From positions 953,911-1,017,910 of the forward strand of contig NZ_LN679998.1 in NCBI RefSeq assembly GCF_000953675.1: 64,000 nt of DNA. The letters are read 5' to 3'. Positions 43,090 to 51,527 of the stretch are shown piece by piece. Each line of letters begins with the position of its first letter. The first letter of the stretch is position 1. This DNA comes from Paraclostridium sordellii (GTDB lineage: Bacteria; Bacillota; Clostridia; Peptostreptococcales; Peptostreptococcaceae). The notes beneath the pieces were generated by a model, which saw nothing but the letters and a program-made list of their open reading frames with translations, made no database searches and was not told where the DNA came from. The translations under genes were made by a program, and so were the position numbers.

Positions 43090-43749
43090 ATGATTATGTC
43101 AATTATTTATCCACTTATTTGCATCATGCTACCTTGTGCAGTATATCAAATAATAATTATTAGATTGCAAAATTTAAAAGAAAAACAATACTTAATACCA
43201 CATTTAATATGGGTATATATTTTCTTAATTTATATTTACTTGGCTTTTAGTGTAGCTGGTATAGGAAGTATATGGGAAATAGGTCAATATGGAGAAATTA
43301 TTAGAATGGAAGAAATAAATTTAATCCCATTTAAATCAGGTGGTATTATGACTTACATTTTAAATATTATTATGTTTATGCCTTTAGGATTTTTACTTCC
43401 ACTGATTTGGGAAAAGTTTAGAAATCCTCTTAGAGTATTTTTGGTTGGATTGGGGTTTTCATTAGCAATTGAGATTTGTCAGTTATTTAATCATAGAACA
43501 ACAGATATTGATGATTTAATTATGAACTCTTTAGGTGCTATTTTGGGGTACTTTATATGGGTAGGTGTAATCAATTTATTTAATAGTATAAGTAAAAAAG
43601 CTTTTGCTGTATCTAAAAATGAAGTTATAGATAACAGTATAATTAATATAAAGCCAATTTCTATATCTAAAAACGAAGCTATTGTATATATTACATTAGC
43701 TGTCTTAGGAGAGTTTTTATTTTATAACTGGAGAATTTTTTCATATTAA
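43090..43749 (+). CDS. VanZ-family membrane protein
   Basis: A 219-residue protein with a VanZ domain in residues 35-165: EEINLIPFKSGG, NIIMFMPLGFLLPLIWEKFRNPLRVFLVGLGFSLAIEICQLFNHRTTDIDDLIMNSLGAILGYF is the typical run, with the RTTDIDDLIMN motif. VanZ of Enterococcus gives low-level teicoplanin resistance, but most homologues have unknown roles in the envelope. AAAGGAGA precedes the ATG. A further helix lies near the C-terminus. Confidence 0.9.
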   Translation: MIMSIIYPLICIMLPCAVYQIIIIRLQNLKEKQYLIPHLIWVYIFLIYIYLAFSVAGIGSIWEIGQYGEIIRMEEINLIPFKSGGIMTYILNIIMFMPLGFLLPLIWEKFRNPLRVFLVGLGFSLAIEICQLFNHRTTDIDDLIMNSLGAILGYFIWVGVINLFNSISKKAFAVSKNEVIDNSIINIKPISISKNEAIVYITLAVLGEFLFYNWRIFSY

Positions 43750-43756
43750 ATTAATA

Positions 43757-43803
43757 AATATCCTTTAAAATCAACTTTTTTTGATTTTGAAGGATATTTT
43801 TAT
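43757..43803 (+). terminator. Rho-independent terminator after the VanZ gene
   Basis: AAATATCCTT..AAAATCAA and TTGATTTT..AAGGATATTT pair around a T-rich loop, with a following T run. Confidence 0.78.
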
Positions 43804-43827
43804 TTATTTTTACAAAAATATTCACAT

Positions 43828-43891
43828 TTTAGTCCTAAATATTTAAATCTTAGTCCAGTTTTTGTTTTTATTTAAATTTAAATGTTAAGAT
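43828..43891 (+). promoter_or_regulatory. LytTR-type direct-repeat operator and promoter upstream of SLH gene 1
   Basis: AGTCC at 43831-43835 (in TTTTAGTCC) and 43852-43856 (in CTTAGTCC) are 21 bp apart; a -10 TAAGAT lies at 43886-43891, 34 bp after the second. The SLH gene starts about 275 bp later, so the transcript has a long leader or is a separate RNA. Confidence 0.72.
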
Positions 43892-44166
43892 AATTTTATA
43901 TATTTAAACTTATAAAAAAATAGAACTTAATTAAATGAATTTAATTAAAGGTCGTATTATCTTAATTATCATAAATGGGAGTTTGGTGTTTAAGACAATT
44001 ATTAAAAAGGTTAGATTTTGAATTATTATAATTTAAAATTTTAAATGACTATTTATTTAGATTTTTTTAAATTGTCTATTTTTTACAAATAAACTGACAA
44101 ATTTCTACAAATTATGATATAATATTACATAACAAAGCAAATAAAATTAAACATAAGGAGGTTTTT
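43892..44166 (+). other. Long leader before SLH gene 1 with a second promoter
   Basis: An AT-rich leader of about 270 bp. A second promoter, CTGACA (44092-44097), 18 bp, TATAAT (44116-44121), lies close to the gene. An 18-codon ATG frame at 43974 has no ribosome-binding site. No terminator or known riboswitch was seen, but a regulatory RNA from the upstream promoter is possible. Confidence 0.4.
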
Positions 44167-45351
44167 ATGAAAAAACACTTGATAAGCACATTGGCTTTAG
44201 GAATGATTCTTTCAACTACATTAAGCGTATACGCTGATACCAAAGTAAAGGATATTGATGGGCACTGGGCACATAATCAAATTTCTGAATTTATAAAAAA
44301 TTCATATGCAAAGGGATATGAAGATAATACATTTAGACCAGATAAGCAAATTACTAGAGCGGAATTTGTTAAACTAGTAAATAAATACTTTGGATTTAAT
44401 GACAAAGGAGTTTCAAATTTTAAAGACATAAATAAAAACAATTGGTATTACAATGATGTTTGTATAGCTATTAAAGCAGGATATATAAATGGATATGAAG
44501 ATAATACATTTAGACCGGATAAGCAAATCACTAGAGAAGAAGCAGCTAAAATAATAGTTAGCATAAAAAATCAACAAGACAATACATATGATAAATTAAA
44601 TACTTTCCCAGATAAAAATAAAGTTTCTAATTGGGCAAAACCATACATAGAAGGTGCAATAGAAAATGGATACTTAAAAGGAGATAATTTAAAAAATCTT
44701 CGTCCGACAAATCGTATAACAAGAGCAGAATCAGTTACCATATTATCTAGAATAGAAAATAAGGTTGTTGATAAACCAGTTATAGAGAATGAAGATGTTG
44801 TTCAACCAGTTGTAAAAGAACAAGATAATAATGAACTTGTTCAGCCTGAAATAGATAACAAGGATGAATATCCTATTTTAGACTACCATTTAGTAACATA
44901 TAACTTAGTAAAAGGTGAGAAGTGGAATAATGATAGAATAAATGCTACTGCTTTTGATAAAAATCATAAACCACTTGAAGTTCATTATGAAGGTGATGTG
45001 GATATTAATACTCCAGGATATTATACACTAAAGGTATCAGCTACAGATGCTGAAGGTAGAACTACTACAGAGGAAGTGTATGTTGAAGTTGAAGATCCGC
45101 ATCTTGTAGAAAACAGATTAAGCTACCCATTAATAACGTCTAGAGATTTAGAGTTAAAAAAGGGTGATCATTTTGACTATAAAATGTTAGAAGCAACTGC
45201 ATCTGATGTAAATGAAAAAGACATAGCTGATACTATAACTTATAAAGGAAATGTTGATACAAATAAAGAAGGTAGATACCCGATATTTATAAGTGCAAAA
45301 GATAGCAAAGGATTAGTATCTACACTTTTAGTTTTTGTATATGTAGATTAA
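44167..45351 (+). CDS. SLH-domain surface protein with two Ig-like (DUF5011-type) domains
   Basis: A 394-residue exported protein. Signal peptide 1-24 (cleavage after VYA), then three SLH motifs at about 28-75, 85-130 and 145-190, each with the ITRAE/ITREE ending, which bind pyruvylated secondary cell-wall polymer. An acidic linker (about 200-235) leads to two beta domains with the pattern KGEKWNNDRINATAFDKNHKPLEVHYEGDVDINTPGYYTLKVSATDAEG typical of DUF5011. It is a tandem paralogue of the next gene and shares SLH sequence with the protease at 47691. AAGGAGG precedes the ATG. Confidence 0.93.
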   Translation: MKKHLISTLALGMILSTTLSVYADTKVKDIDGHWAHNQISEFIKNSYAKGYEDNTFRPDKQITRAEFVKLVNKYFGFNDKGVSNFKDINKNNWYYNDVCIAIKAGYINGYEDNTFRPDKQITREEAAKIIVSIKNQQDNTYDKLNTFPDKNKVSNWAKPYIEGAIENGYLKGDNLKNLRPTNRITRAESVTILSRIENKVVDKPVIENEDVVQPVVKEQDNNELVQPEIDNKDEYPILDYHLVTYNLVKGEKWNNDRINATAFDKNHKPLEVHYEGDVDINTPGYYTLKVSATDAEGRTTTEEVYVEVEDPHLVENRLSYPLITSRDLELKKGDHFDYKMLEATASDVNEKDIADTITYKGNVDTNKEGRYPIFISAKDSKGLVSTLLVFVYVD

Positions 45352-45543
45352 ATTATAAGATATATTTAGGGATAGGTTAATGAATAGAAGTTAAAAGGTT
45401 GTAATTTAAAAAATTTAATTAAGAATTAGTTATAAATTAAAAGAACCCTTAAAGTTAAAAAATATGTTCTAAGGGAATTTTTAGTTTACATGTTTAAAAT
45501 TTAACAAAATAAAATGAATAAAATTAAATTTACGGAGGTTTTT

Positions 45544-46923
45544 ATGAAAAAACACTTAATAAGTACATTAGCTTTAGGAATAATTCTTTCAACTACATTA
45601 AGCGTACACGCAGATAATAAAGTAAAAGATATTGATGGGCATTGGGCTCATAAGCAAATTTCTAAATTTATAGAAAATTCATATGCAAAAGGATATGAAG
45701 ATAATACATTTAGACCAGATAATAAAATAACAAGAGCAGAGTTTGTAAAATTAGTTAATAAATACTTTGGATTTAACGATAAAGGAGATTCTAATTTTAA
45801 AGATATAAATCCAAAAAATTGGTATTATAACGATGTTTGTATAGCAATTCAAGCAGGATACATAAATGGATATGAAGATAATACATTTAGACCAGATAAT
45901 TTAATTACTAGAGAAGAAGCAGCTAAGATAATTGTTAGTATAAAAAATCAACAAGATAATACATATGATAAATTAAATACTTTCCCAGATAAACATTTAG
46001 TTTCAAATTGGGCAAAACCATATGTAGAAGGTGCAATAGAAAATGGATATTTAAAAGGAGATGACTTAAAAAATCTTCGCCCTACAAACCGTATAACAAG
46101 AGCTGAATCAGTTACTTTATTATCTAGAATAGAAGATAAAGTAGTTGTTAAACCAGAAGTAGTAGAGAAGAAGGATAAAGAAGTAAAACCAGAAGTAATA
46201 GATAAAAAAGATAAAGAAGTAAAGCCAGAAGTAGTAGATAAAAAGGATAAAGAAGTAAAACCAGAGGTATTAGATGATAATAAGTATCCAGATGATGATC
46301 GTTATCCAGTAAATCCAGAAGATAATGAATATCCAGATGATCGTTATCCGGTAGATCCAGACAATGAATATCCAGATGATGATCGTTATCCACTACCACC
46401 TTTTGCAAAGGATAAAAATTATAATGGAAAGCCAGTTATATTTATGCGTGATGTAGAATTCCATATACCAAAAGGTGGTTACTGGGATAACTACAACTTA
46501 GATGAAGTATTAAATCCTATGGCTCATGATAAAAATGGTAACCCATTAAAAGTTGAGTATGCTGGATATGTAGATACTAATATAGCAGGTAAATTTATAA
46601 TAACAGCTATGGCTAAAGATTCTGAAGGAGTATATTCTGAAAGTGAAGTTATTGTCTTTGTTGAAGATAATTTAGGTGCTAGATATGACGCTCCTTCAAT
46701 ACAATATCCAAATAAATATTTACCACTACGCTTAGGAGATGCATTTGATTATAAAATGATAGGTGCTACAGCTAAGGATTATGTAGGAAAGGATATTTCT
46801 AATGCTATAACTTATTCAGGTAAAGTTGATACACATAGACCTGGTCAATATCCTGTAGTTATAACTGTAAATGATGGAGAATTTAATTCTGTATCTGAGG
46901 TAGTTATTGTAGAGGTAATGTAA
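45544..46923 (+). CDS. SLH-domain surface protein with repeat linker and Ig-like domains
   Basis: A 459-residue paralogue of the preceding gene; ATG 45544 after CGGAGG gives the same signal peptide (MKKHLISTLALG). Three SLH motifs occupy about 27-195. The linker is a repeat region: a KDKEVKPEV(V/I)DK unit of about 11 residues occurs four times (about 205-245), then EYPDDDRYPV-type units three times (about 248-285). Two DUF5011-like beta domains end the protein. The repeats may vary in number between strains and extend the domains from the wall. No TTAGTCC pair lies directly upstream. Confidence 0.92.
   Translation: MKKHLISTLALGIILSTTLSVHADNKVKDIDGHWAHKQISKFIENSYAKGYEDNTFRPDNKITRAEFVKLVNKYFGFNDKGDSNFKDINPKNWYYNDVCIAIQAGYINGYEDNTFRPDNLITREEAAKIIVSIKNQQDNTYDKLNTFPDKHLVSNWAKPYVEGAIENGYLKGDDLKNLRPTNRITRAESVTLLSRIEDKVVVKPEVVEKKDKEVKPEVIDKKDKEVKPEVVDKKDKEVKPEVLDDNKYPDDDRYPVNPEDNEYPDDRYPVDPDNEYPDDDRYPLPPFAKDKNYNGKPVIFMRDVEFHIPKGGYWDNYNLDEVLNPMAHDKNGNPLKVEYAGYVDTNIAGKFIITAMAKDSEGVYSESEVIVFVEDNLGARYDAPSIQYPNKYLPLRLGDAFDYKMIGATAKDYVGKDISNAITYSGKVDTHRPGQYPVVITVNDGEFNSVSEVVIVEVM
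46140..46395 (+). repeat. Intragenic tandem repeats in the SLH protein linker
   Basis: A 33-bp unit encoding KDKEVKPEVxDK is repeated about four times, followed by a unit of about 36-39 bp encoding EYPDDDRYPVxP repeated about three times. The second includes spacing differences. Confidence 0.85.
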
Positions 46924-46961
46924 TTTATAGATTAAACAAATTGAAAATTTTATAGTAAAGT

Positions 46962-47006
46962 TAAAGGCCCTAGAATTTAAATAAGTGAATTTCAGGGTCT
47001 TTTTTA
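46962..47006 (+). terminator. Rho-independent terminator
   Basis: AAAGGCCCT..AATT pairs with AATT..AGGGTCTTT with a bulge and is followed by T6. Confidence 0.68.
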
Positions 47007-47093
47007 CATAGGGTATTTAAATATTATTTATATATAGAAAAATAAGGTGTTATAAAGTTGTAAATGAGTAATGCACATTTACATATTAAAAAG

Positions 47094-47405
47094 TTAATTA
47101 TTAATTAAAATATATTTTCTTCTAACCAAATAATAAACTATAGTATTTACAATTAAAATCAATAAAATAGCCTTAAATGCAAAAACACAATTTCTTATAA
47201 AAATTCCCATAAAAAGAAAAGTTCCACTTGTTAAATAGTCATAAAACTTTTCAAGCTTAATAGCTTTTTTCCTATCTATATCTCCATACTTTAATTCAAG
47301 TTTTTCTAAAATATTTTTATAATAAGAAGTTACTTTACTTCTAATAAAAATGCCTAAAATATAAGATAATCCAAGAAATATATATAAGTAATTCCATGGC
47401 TGCAT
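47094..47405 (-). CDS. Small membrane protein, unknown function
   Basis: A 103-residue protein. ATG 47405 follows AAAGGAGGAG, which itself lies in a longer in-frame reading starting at 47429; the shorter form is preferred. Three hydrophobic segments (about 4-20, 55-70, 75-97) surround a charged middle (YKNILEKLELKYGDIDRKKAIKLEKFYDYL). Function unknown. It lies between the SLH genes on the opposite strand. Confidence 0.65.
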   Translation of the reverse strand: MQPWNYLYIFLGLSYILGIFIRSKVTSYYKNILEKLELKYGDIDRKKAIKLEKFYDYLTSGTFLFMGIFIRNCVFAFKAILLILIVNTIVYYLVRRKYILINN

Positions 47406-47600
47406 AACAAAAAACTCCTCCTTTATCATGTTTTAAACATTAATAGAGTAGCTAAAACATAATCAGCAATTATTAAAATTACAAGCCCTAATTATATGGT
47501 AGTTGATTTTACATATAAATTTCTACAAATTTCCAAAAATAAAAAAATACTTAGAGATAACTACATAACTATGTTTTATCTAAAAATAAAGGATAAAAAA

Positions 47601-47630
47601 GAGGGGGGCGTGTTTCACGAGGTAGGGGTA
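47601..47630. repeat. CTCGTGTTTTACGAG palindromic repeat, degenerate copy
   Basis: CGTGTTTCACG with an adjoining AGGTAGGGGTA arm matches the elements at 31732 and 53990; the other arm has decayed to a G run. Confidence 0.5.
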
Positions 47631-47635
47631 GATAT

Positions 47636-47668
47636 AAAGAAAGGCTATGATTTTATATTCATAGCCTA
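47636..47668 (-). terminator. Terminator of the SLH-protease gene
   Basis: AGGCTATGA and TCATAGCCT pair around TTTTATAT; on the minus strand the stem is followed by TTTCTTTAT. Confidence 0.78.
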
Positions 47669-47690
47669 ATAATTATATTAAAAAATATTA

Positions 47691-50042
47691 TTATTTTGCA
47701 TTTATAGATTTAAAGTAATCTTCCCAAATTGATTTACCTGTATCAAGTGTGTATAAATCTAGAACAGGTGCTCCTATGTTTCCGTTAGGAGTAACTTTGT
47801 TGGTTAATCTAGCTTTTCCAGTATTGGCTTCTTTAACTACATTCATGTATATCATTCCATAAGTATTACCACTTTTGCTATCAATTAATGTGTCTTTATC
47901 ATTTGAATCTGTGACAAATACTCCGAGAAGATTACCATTTATATCAAATTTTGCCCCCCATAAAGATACTATATGAGCAGATCCAAATGGAGTGTCATAA
48001 GATATCCCAATACCTTTATTTTTATGTAGATTGTCTAATAAACAATAATTTAGATCTGGAAAATATGAACATCCCATCTGACCTGTTATACTAAAATCAT
48101 CAAATACATCTTGGAAAAATCCACCACGATCATCTATTTTATTTTCAGGTAATCTATAATTTAAATCATGACCATTTAAGAACCAAAACAGAGCGTTCCT
48201 AGGGTGGATACCTTTTTTATCTGGATTTCCAAAGCATTTTGTAATATATCTAAATAAATCATCGGGATTTTTTCTAAAGTTAGAAATAGTTGCATTTTGA
48301 GAAATTCCCCATTTTTGGTTAATACAAGTTGAATTTTCTCCATGTAAATCTAAATATCTATTTATGTAATCAGTATTTTGATCCATCCACCAATTTAACA
48401 TGTTTGCTGCTGCAGCTCCAGAACAAAGGTAATCATCTCCAGCCATATGGAAAACTTTGTTAGCATCATACCAACCCATTCCTGGTTTATATGGAGTAAC
48501 AGGGATTGTGTACCCAGCTAAATTTAAGATAGTATAATCATCATCACTTGGTGGAGTAACTCCTTTTGAAAAAACATCATAACTTTCTATTGTTCCATGG
48601 ATGTCTTTATGTACTTTAATATTACTTGTTTTATCATCTAATATATTTTGTAGTATAAGTTTATTCTTATTATCTATAGGTAATTTATTTATTGATTTAA
48701 CAATTACTTTAACTTTTAAACTGTTAGTTGTTCCTTTTTCATCTTTAACAGTTAAAACTATAGGGTATTCACCTGGTTTAGAAGTGTTTACCTTTCCTGA
48801 ATAAACTATAGAATTAGATATATTTTTTCCTTCCATATCTTTAGCTTGAGCACTTAGCATACTATATTCAAATTTATCACCTTGTTTTATTGTTAAATCC
48901 TTTGCAGTTATAACAGGAAGTTCATTTTTAATTTCAGCTTTTGCTTTTACTAAGACAGTTACTTTTTTAGTAGTTGTTAACCCTTTACTGTCTGTGGCAG
49001 TGATAGTTATAGTATAATCTCCAGGTAAATCAGAATTAACATTTCCTTCATATTTGACATCTAAATTTTTATCTTCTTTATCAGAAACTTTAACATTTAA
49101 CATAGAAGTATCAAATTTTTGACCAAATTCAAGTATTAAATTTTCCTTTGCAGTTATAACTGGAGGTTCATTTTTAATTTCAGGTTTTGCTTTTACTAAG
49201 ACAGTTACTTTTTTAGTAGTTGTTAATCCTTTACTGTCTGTGGCAGTGATAGTTATAGTATAATCTCCAGGTAAATCAGAATTAACATTTCCTTCATATT
49301 TGACATCTAAGTTTTTATCTTCTTTATCAGAAACTTTAACATTTAACATAGAAGTATCAAATTTTTGACCAACTTCAAGTATTAAATCTTCCTTTGCAGT
49401 TATAACTGGAGGTTCGTTTTTAGTTTCATCCTTAATTTCAGGTTTTTCTTTTGACACTCTTGATAATATTGTTATTGATTCTGCTCTAGTTATATTATTT
49501 GTAGGATTAAGAAATCCTAAATCATTACCTTTTAAATATCCTTGTTCTATAGCTCCTTCAACATATGGCTTAGCCCAATTGGAAACTTTATTTTTATCAG
49601 GATATTTATTTAATTTATCATATACATTATCTTGTTTATTTTTTATAGATATAAGTATTTTAGAAACTTCTTCTCTAGTTATCGTTTTATTTGGCTTAAA
49701 TGTTTTATCCTCATATCCATTTATATAACCAGATTTACTGGCTATGCAGATATCGTTATAGTACCAATCATTTGTATTTATATCAGAAAAATTTATATCT
49801 TCTTTATTATTAAATCCAAAATATTTGTTTACTAATTTTACAAACTCTGCTCTTGTTATTGAATTATCCGGTCTAAAAGTATTGTCCTCATATCCATTTA
49901 CATATCCACTAGATATAAATTGATTTATTTCCTTTTTAGCCCAATGTCCAGAAATGTCACTTAGCTTAGGATTAGCATAGGTATAGATAGGTGTAATTAA
50001 AATAGAACCTAATAACAATGAACTTATTAATTTTTTATGCAT
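47691..50042 (-). CDS. SLH-anchored IdeS/Mac-like cysteine protease
   Basis: A 783-residue surface protein: signal peptide 1-23; three SLH motifs (about 27-72, 85-130, 147-193); three DUF5011-type Ig-like domains (about 210-450), the first two nearly identical; linker; then a C-terminal domain (about 500-783) that follows the streptococcal IdeS/Mac family (peptidase C66), which cleaves the IgG hinge. GWYDANK is followed by Cys540 in YLCSGAAAANMLNWWMDQN, His690 in AHIVSLWGAKFD and Asp712 in VTDSNDKD; the His-Asp distance of 22 equals that of IdeS (262/284). The real substrate is unknown. The promoter has a TTAGTCC pair and a CodY-like box. Confidence 0.92.
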   Translation of the reverse strand: MHKKLISSLLLGSILITPIYTYANPKLSDISGHWAKKEINQFISSGYVNGYEDNTFRPDNSITRAEFVKLVNKYFGFNNKEDINFSDINTNDWYYNDICIASKSGYINGYEDKTFKPNKTITREEVSKILISIKNKQDNVYDKLNKYPDKNKVSNWAKPYVEGAIEQGYLKGNDLGFLNPTNNITRAESITILSRVSKEKPEIKDETKNEPPVITAKEDLILEVGQKFDTSMLNVKVSDKEDKNLDVKYEGNVNSDLPGDYTITITATDSKGLTTTKKVTVLVKAKPEIKNEPPVITAKENLILEFGQKFDTSMLNVKVSDKEDKNLDVKYEGNVNSDLPGDYTITITATDSKGLTTTKKVTVLVKAKAEIKNELPVITAKDLTIKQGDKFEYSMLSAQAKDMEGKNISNSIVYSGKVNTSKPGEYPIVLTVKDEKGTTNSLKVKVIVKSINKLPIDNKNKLILQNILDDKTSNIKVHKDIHGTIESYDVFSKGVTPPSDDDYTILNLAGYTIPVTPYKPGMGWYDANKVFHMAGDDYLCSGAAAANMLNWWMDQNTDYINRYLDLHGENSTCINQKWGISQNATISNFRKNPDDLFRYITKCFGNPDKKGIHPRNALFWFLNGHDLNYRLPENKIDDRGGFFQDVFDDFSITGQMGCSYFPDLNYCLLDNLHKNKGIGISYDTPFGSAHIVSLWGAKFDINGNLLGVFVTDSNDKDTLIDSKSGNTYGMIYMNVVKEANTGKARLTNKVTPNGNIGAPVLDLYTLDTGKSIWEDYFKSINAK
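48951..49440. repeat. Near-identical 246-bp tandem duplication (DUF5011 domains)
   Basis: Two copies of an 82-codon unit in the protease gene, starting near 48952 and 49198, differ at only a few bases. The duplicated part encodes one Ig-like domain plus its KPEIKNEPPVITAKE linker. It is recent and may change in copy number. Confidence 0.88.
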
Positions 50043-50085
50043 GATAACCTCCGTTGTTGTAATTTCCTTTAATATTATATAATTA

Positions 50086-50146
50086 ATTATATAATATATT
50101 TTTAGAAAATTTTAAATATTGGACTAAAATAGAGTTATTTAGGACT
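50086..50146 (-). promoter_or_regulatory. LytTR-type operator, CodY-like box and promoter of the SLH-protease gene
   Basis: On the minus strand, AGTCC half-sites (plus-strand GGACT at 50142-50146 and 50121-50125) are 21 bp apart and a perfect TATAAT -10 (plus 50086-50091) lies 34 bp after the second. Between them, TATTTTTAGAAAATT (50097-50111) matches the CodY consensus at 13 of 15 positions and covers the -35 region. This suggests activation by an AgrA-like regulator and repression by CodY. Confidence 0.72.
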
Positions 50147-50239
50147 AAGATTTAGATTTTATTATTTTACTAGAATATTATAGTTAAGCTTTATACTCAC
50201 CGTATTATATTAATAAGATAAATCTATTTTGGAGGCAAA

Positions 50240-50761
50240 ATGAAAAAGATCATAGGAATATGTTTAATACTATGTTTATTAGGGGCTAATTTAATATTAT
50301 GTTTGATAGGTGCAAACTTTATAACTGAAGCAAACAAAGAACCAATATCAGAATTAAAAAATGCTAAATTTATAAAAAATAAAAGTACTGATTTAAATGT
50401 TTATGAATTTACTCATGAACTTACTCATGCATTTGTTAAAACGAATAAAAATTCTGTGAAAATAATAGCTCCAACTAATGAAGCTAGAACTTTAGGCAGT
50501 GAACTATCTGAAAAAGAAATTTATGGTAAAGGGGATATTAAAACTTACAGGGATATAGGGTATCTAATAGACAAAATAAAATATGGTGTTATTGATAAGG
50601 ATATTTTAAAATTACACGACATAGTTGCTCAAAAATCAGGAGATACAAATTGTAAGGCTAAAAGTTTAAATATTGAGGTAATAGATAAAATTGTGAAAGA
50701 CTATAGATTTTTTGATGATAAAGAAAGAGAATGCTATAATAATGTTCAATATTCACAATAA
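50240..50761 (+). CDS. Exported hypothetical protein
   Basis: A 173-residue protein with a long hydrophobic N-terminus (residues 4-28) that may be a signal peptide or anchor; LLGANLILC and CLIGAN look like a short internal duplication. The mature part contains VYEFTHELTHAFVKTNKN with an HELTH sequence, but no second metal ligand pattern is clear, so a peptidase call is not supported. TTTGGAGGC precedes the ATG. It is divergent from the SLH-protease gene. Unknown function. Confidence 0.65.
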   Translation: MKKIIGICLILCLLGANLILCLIGANFITEANKEPISELKNAKFIKNKSTDLNVYEFTHELTHAFVKTNKNSVKIIAPTNEARTLGSELSEKEIYGKGDIKTYRDIGYLIDKIKYGVIDKDILKLHDIVAQKSGDTNCKAKSLNIEVIDKIVKDYRFFDDKERECYNNVQYSQ

Positions 50762-50836
50762 AATTTTTATTAAATAAGAATTTATATGTAAGTTAAAATA
50801 CTTAAGAAATTAAAATGTATAAATGGGAGAAACTTA

Positions 50837-51484
50837 ATGAATATAATAAAGATAGATAAACTAAAAGACTGTTATCCTGAACAAATAGAAGGTACGATAG
50901 AGTGGTATTACTGCAAAGAAAGTAAAGATAGCTGTTTTGATTTATATGATGCAGAGGAAACAATTAAATCTGGAAAAAACTTCGATGGTGTGAATTGTCA
51001 TTTGATTCATTTTCCAGAGGGAACTGTTCACAGTCCATTTGAAGCTAGGGAAAATTTATATATAGAAAGTCCTGTTTGGGATAATGATAAGTTATTCTTT
51101 TTAAGTGTTGATTTTTCTAAGAAAACAATTGAGATAAATCGATACATTCCAGATAATAAAAAAATTGAACTTATTAAAGAACTACCATTAGATATAGTTA
51201 AAGATTGTTATAATCTTATGTTAAAAATATCACCAATCATGCTTTGTAGGGAGGCGAATGATGGGATATGTGAGATTGTTTGGCCAGAAAATAAAAAGAT
51301 AGAGATAGGAAGTACAGAGGGGTTACTATTTCGTGATGGAGAAGATTTATATTTTTCTAAGTGGTATGAAGACCCAGATTATCATGAGATGGTCATAGTT
51401 CGAGATTTAAACACAGGAAATATAAAAGATAAATTTGATGGATATATACGTAGATTACCAAATGGAGTATATTGGAGACCTTAA
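50837..51484 (+). CDS. Hypothetical cytoplasmic beta-rich protein
   Basis: A 215-residue soluble protein with many aromatic and acidic residues (YYCKESKDSCFDLYDAEE, FEARENLYIESPVWDNDKLFFLSVDF, GLLFRDGEDLYFSKWYEDPDYHEMVIVRDL). The strand-turn pattern suggests a propeller-like or beta-sandwich fold. AATGGGAGAA lies before the ATG. It is followed by a terminator. I do not recognise a family. Confidence 0.65.
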   Translation: MNIIKIDKLKDCYPEQIEGTIEWYYCKESKDSCFDLYDAEETIKSGKNFDGVNCHLIHFPEGTVHSPFEARENLYIESPVWDNDKLFFLSVDFSKKTIEINRYIPDNKKIELIKELPLDIVKDCYNLMLKISPIMLCREANDGICEIVWPENKKIEIGSTEGLLFRDGEDLYFSKWYEDPDYHEMVIVRDLNTGNIKDKFDGYIRRLPNGVYWRP

Positions 51485-51498
51485 TTTGTATAAGTATT

Positions 51499-51527
51499 AG
51501 AGCATTAATTATTAAATGCTCTTTTTT
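51499..51527 (+). terminator. Rho-independent terminator
   Basis: AGAGCATT(T) and AATGCTCT pair around AATTATT, followed by six T. Confidence 0.82.

Noticed and set aside
47515-47545. AAATTTCTACAAATT resembling part of a Cas12a-type CRISPR repeat; a similar string occurs near 44096
   Set aside because: No repeat-spacer array, no hairpin of the Cas12a repeat type, and no cas genes; chance similarity in AT-rich DNA.
50415-50440. HELTH sequence in the exported protein at 50240, resembling a zinc-protease HExxH
   Set aside because: No third ligand or surrounding peptidase motif; HELTH lies in a short Thr/His-rich segment and is likely coincidental.
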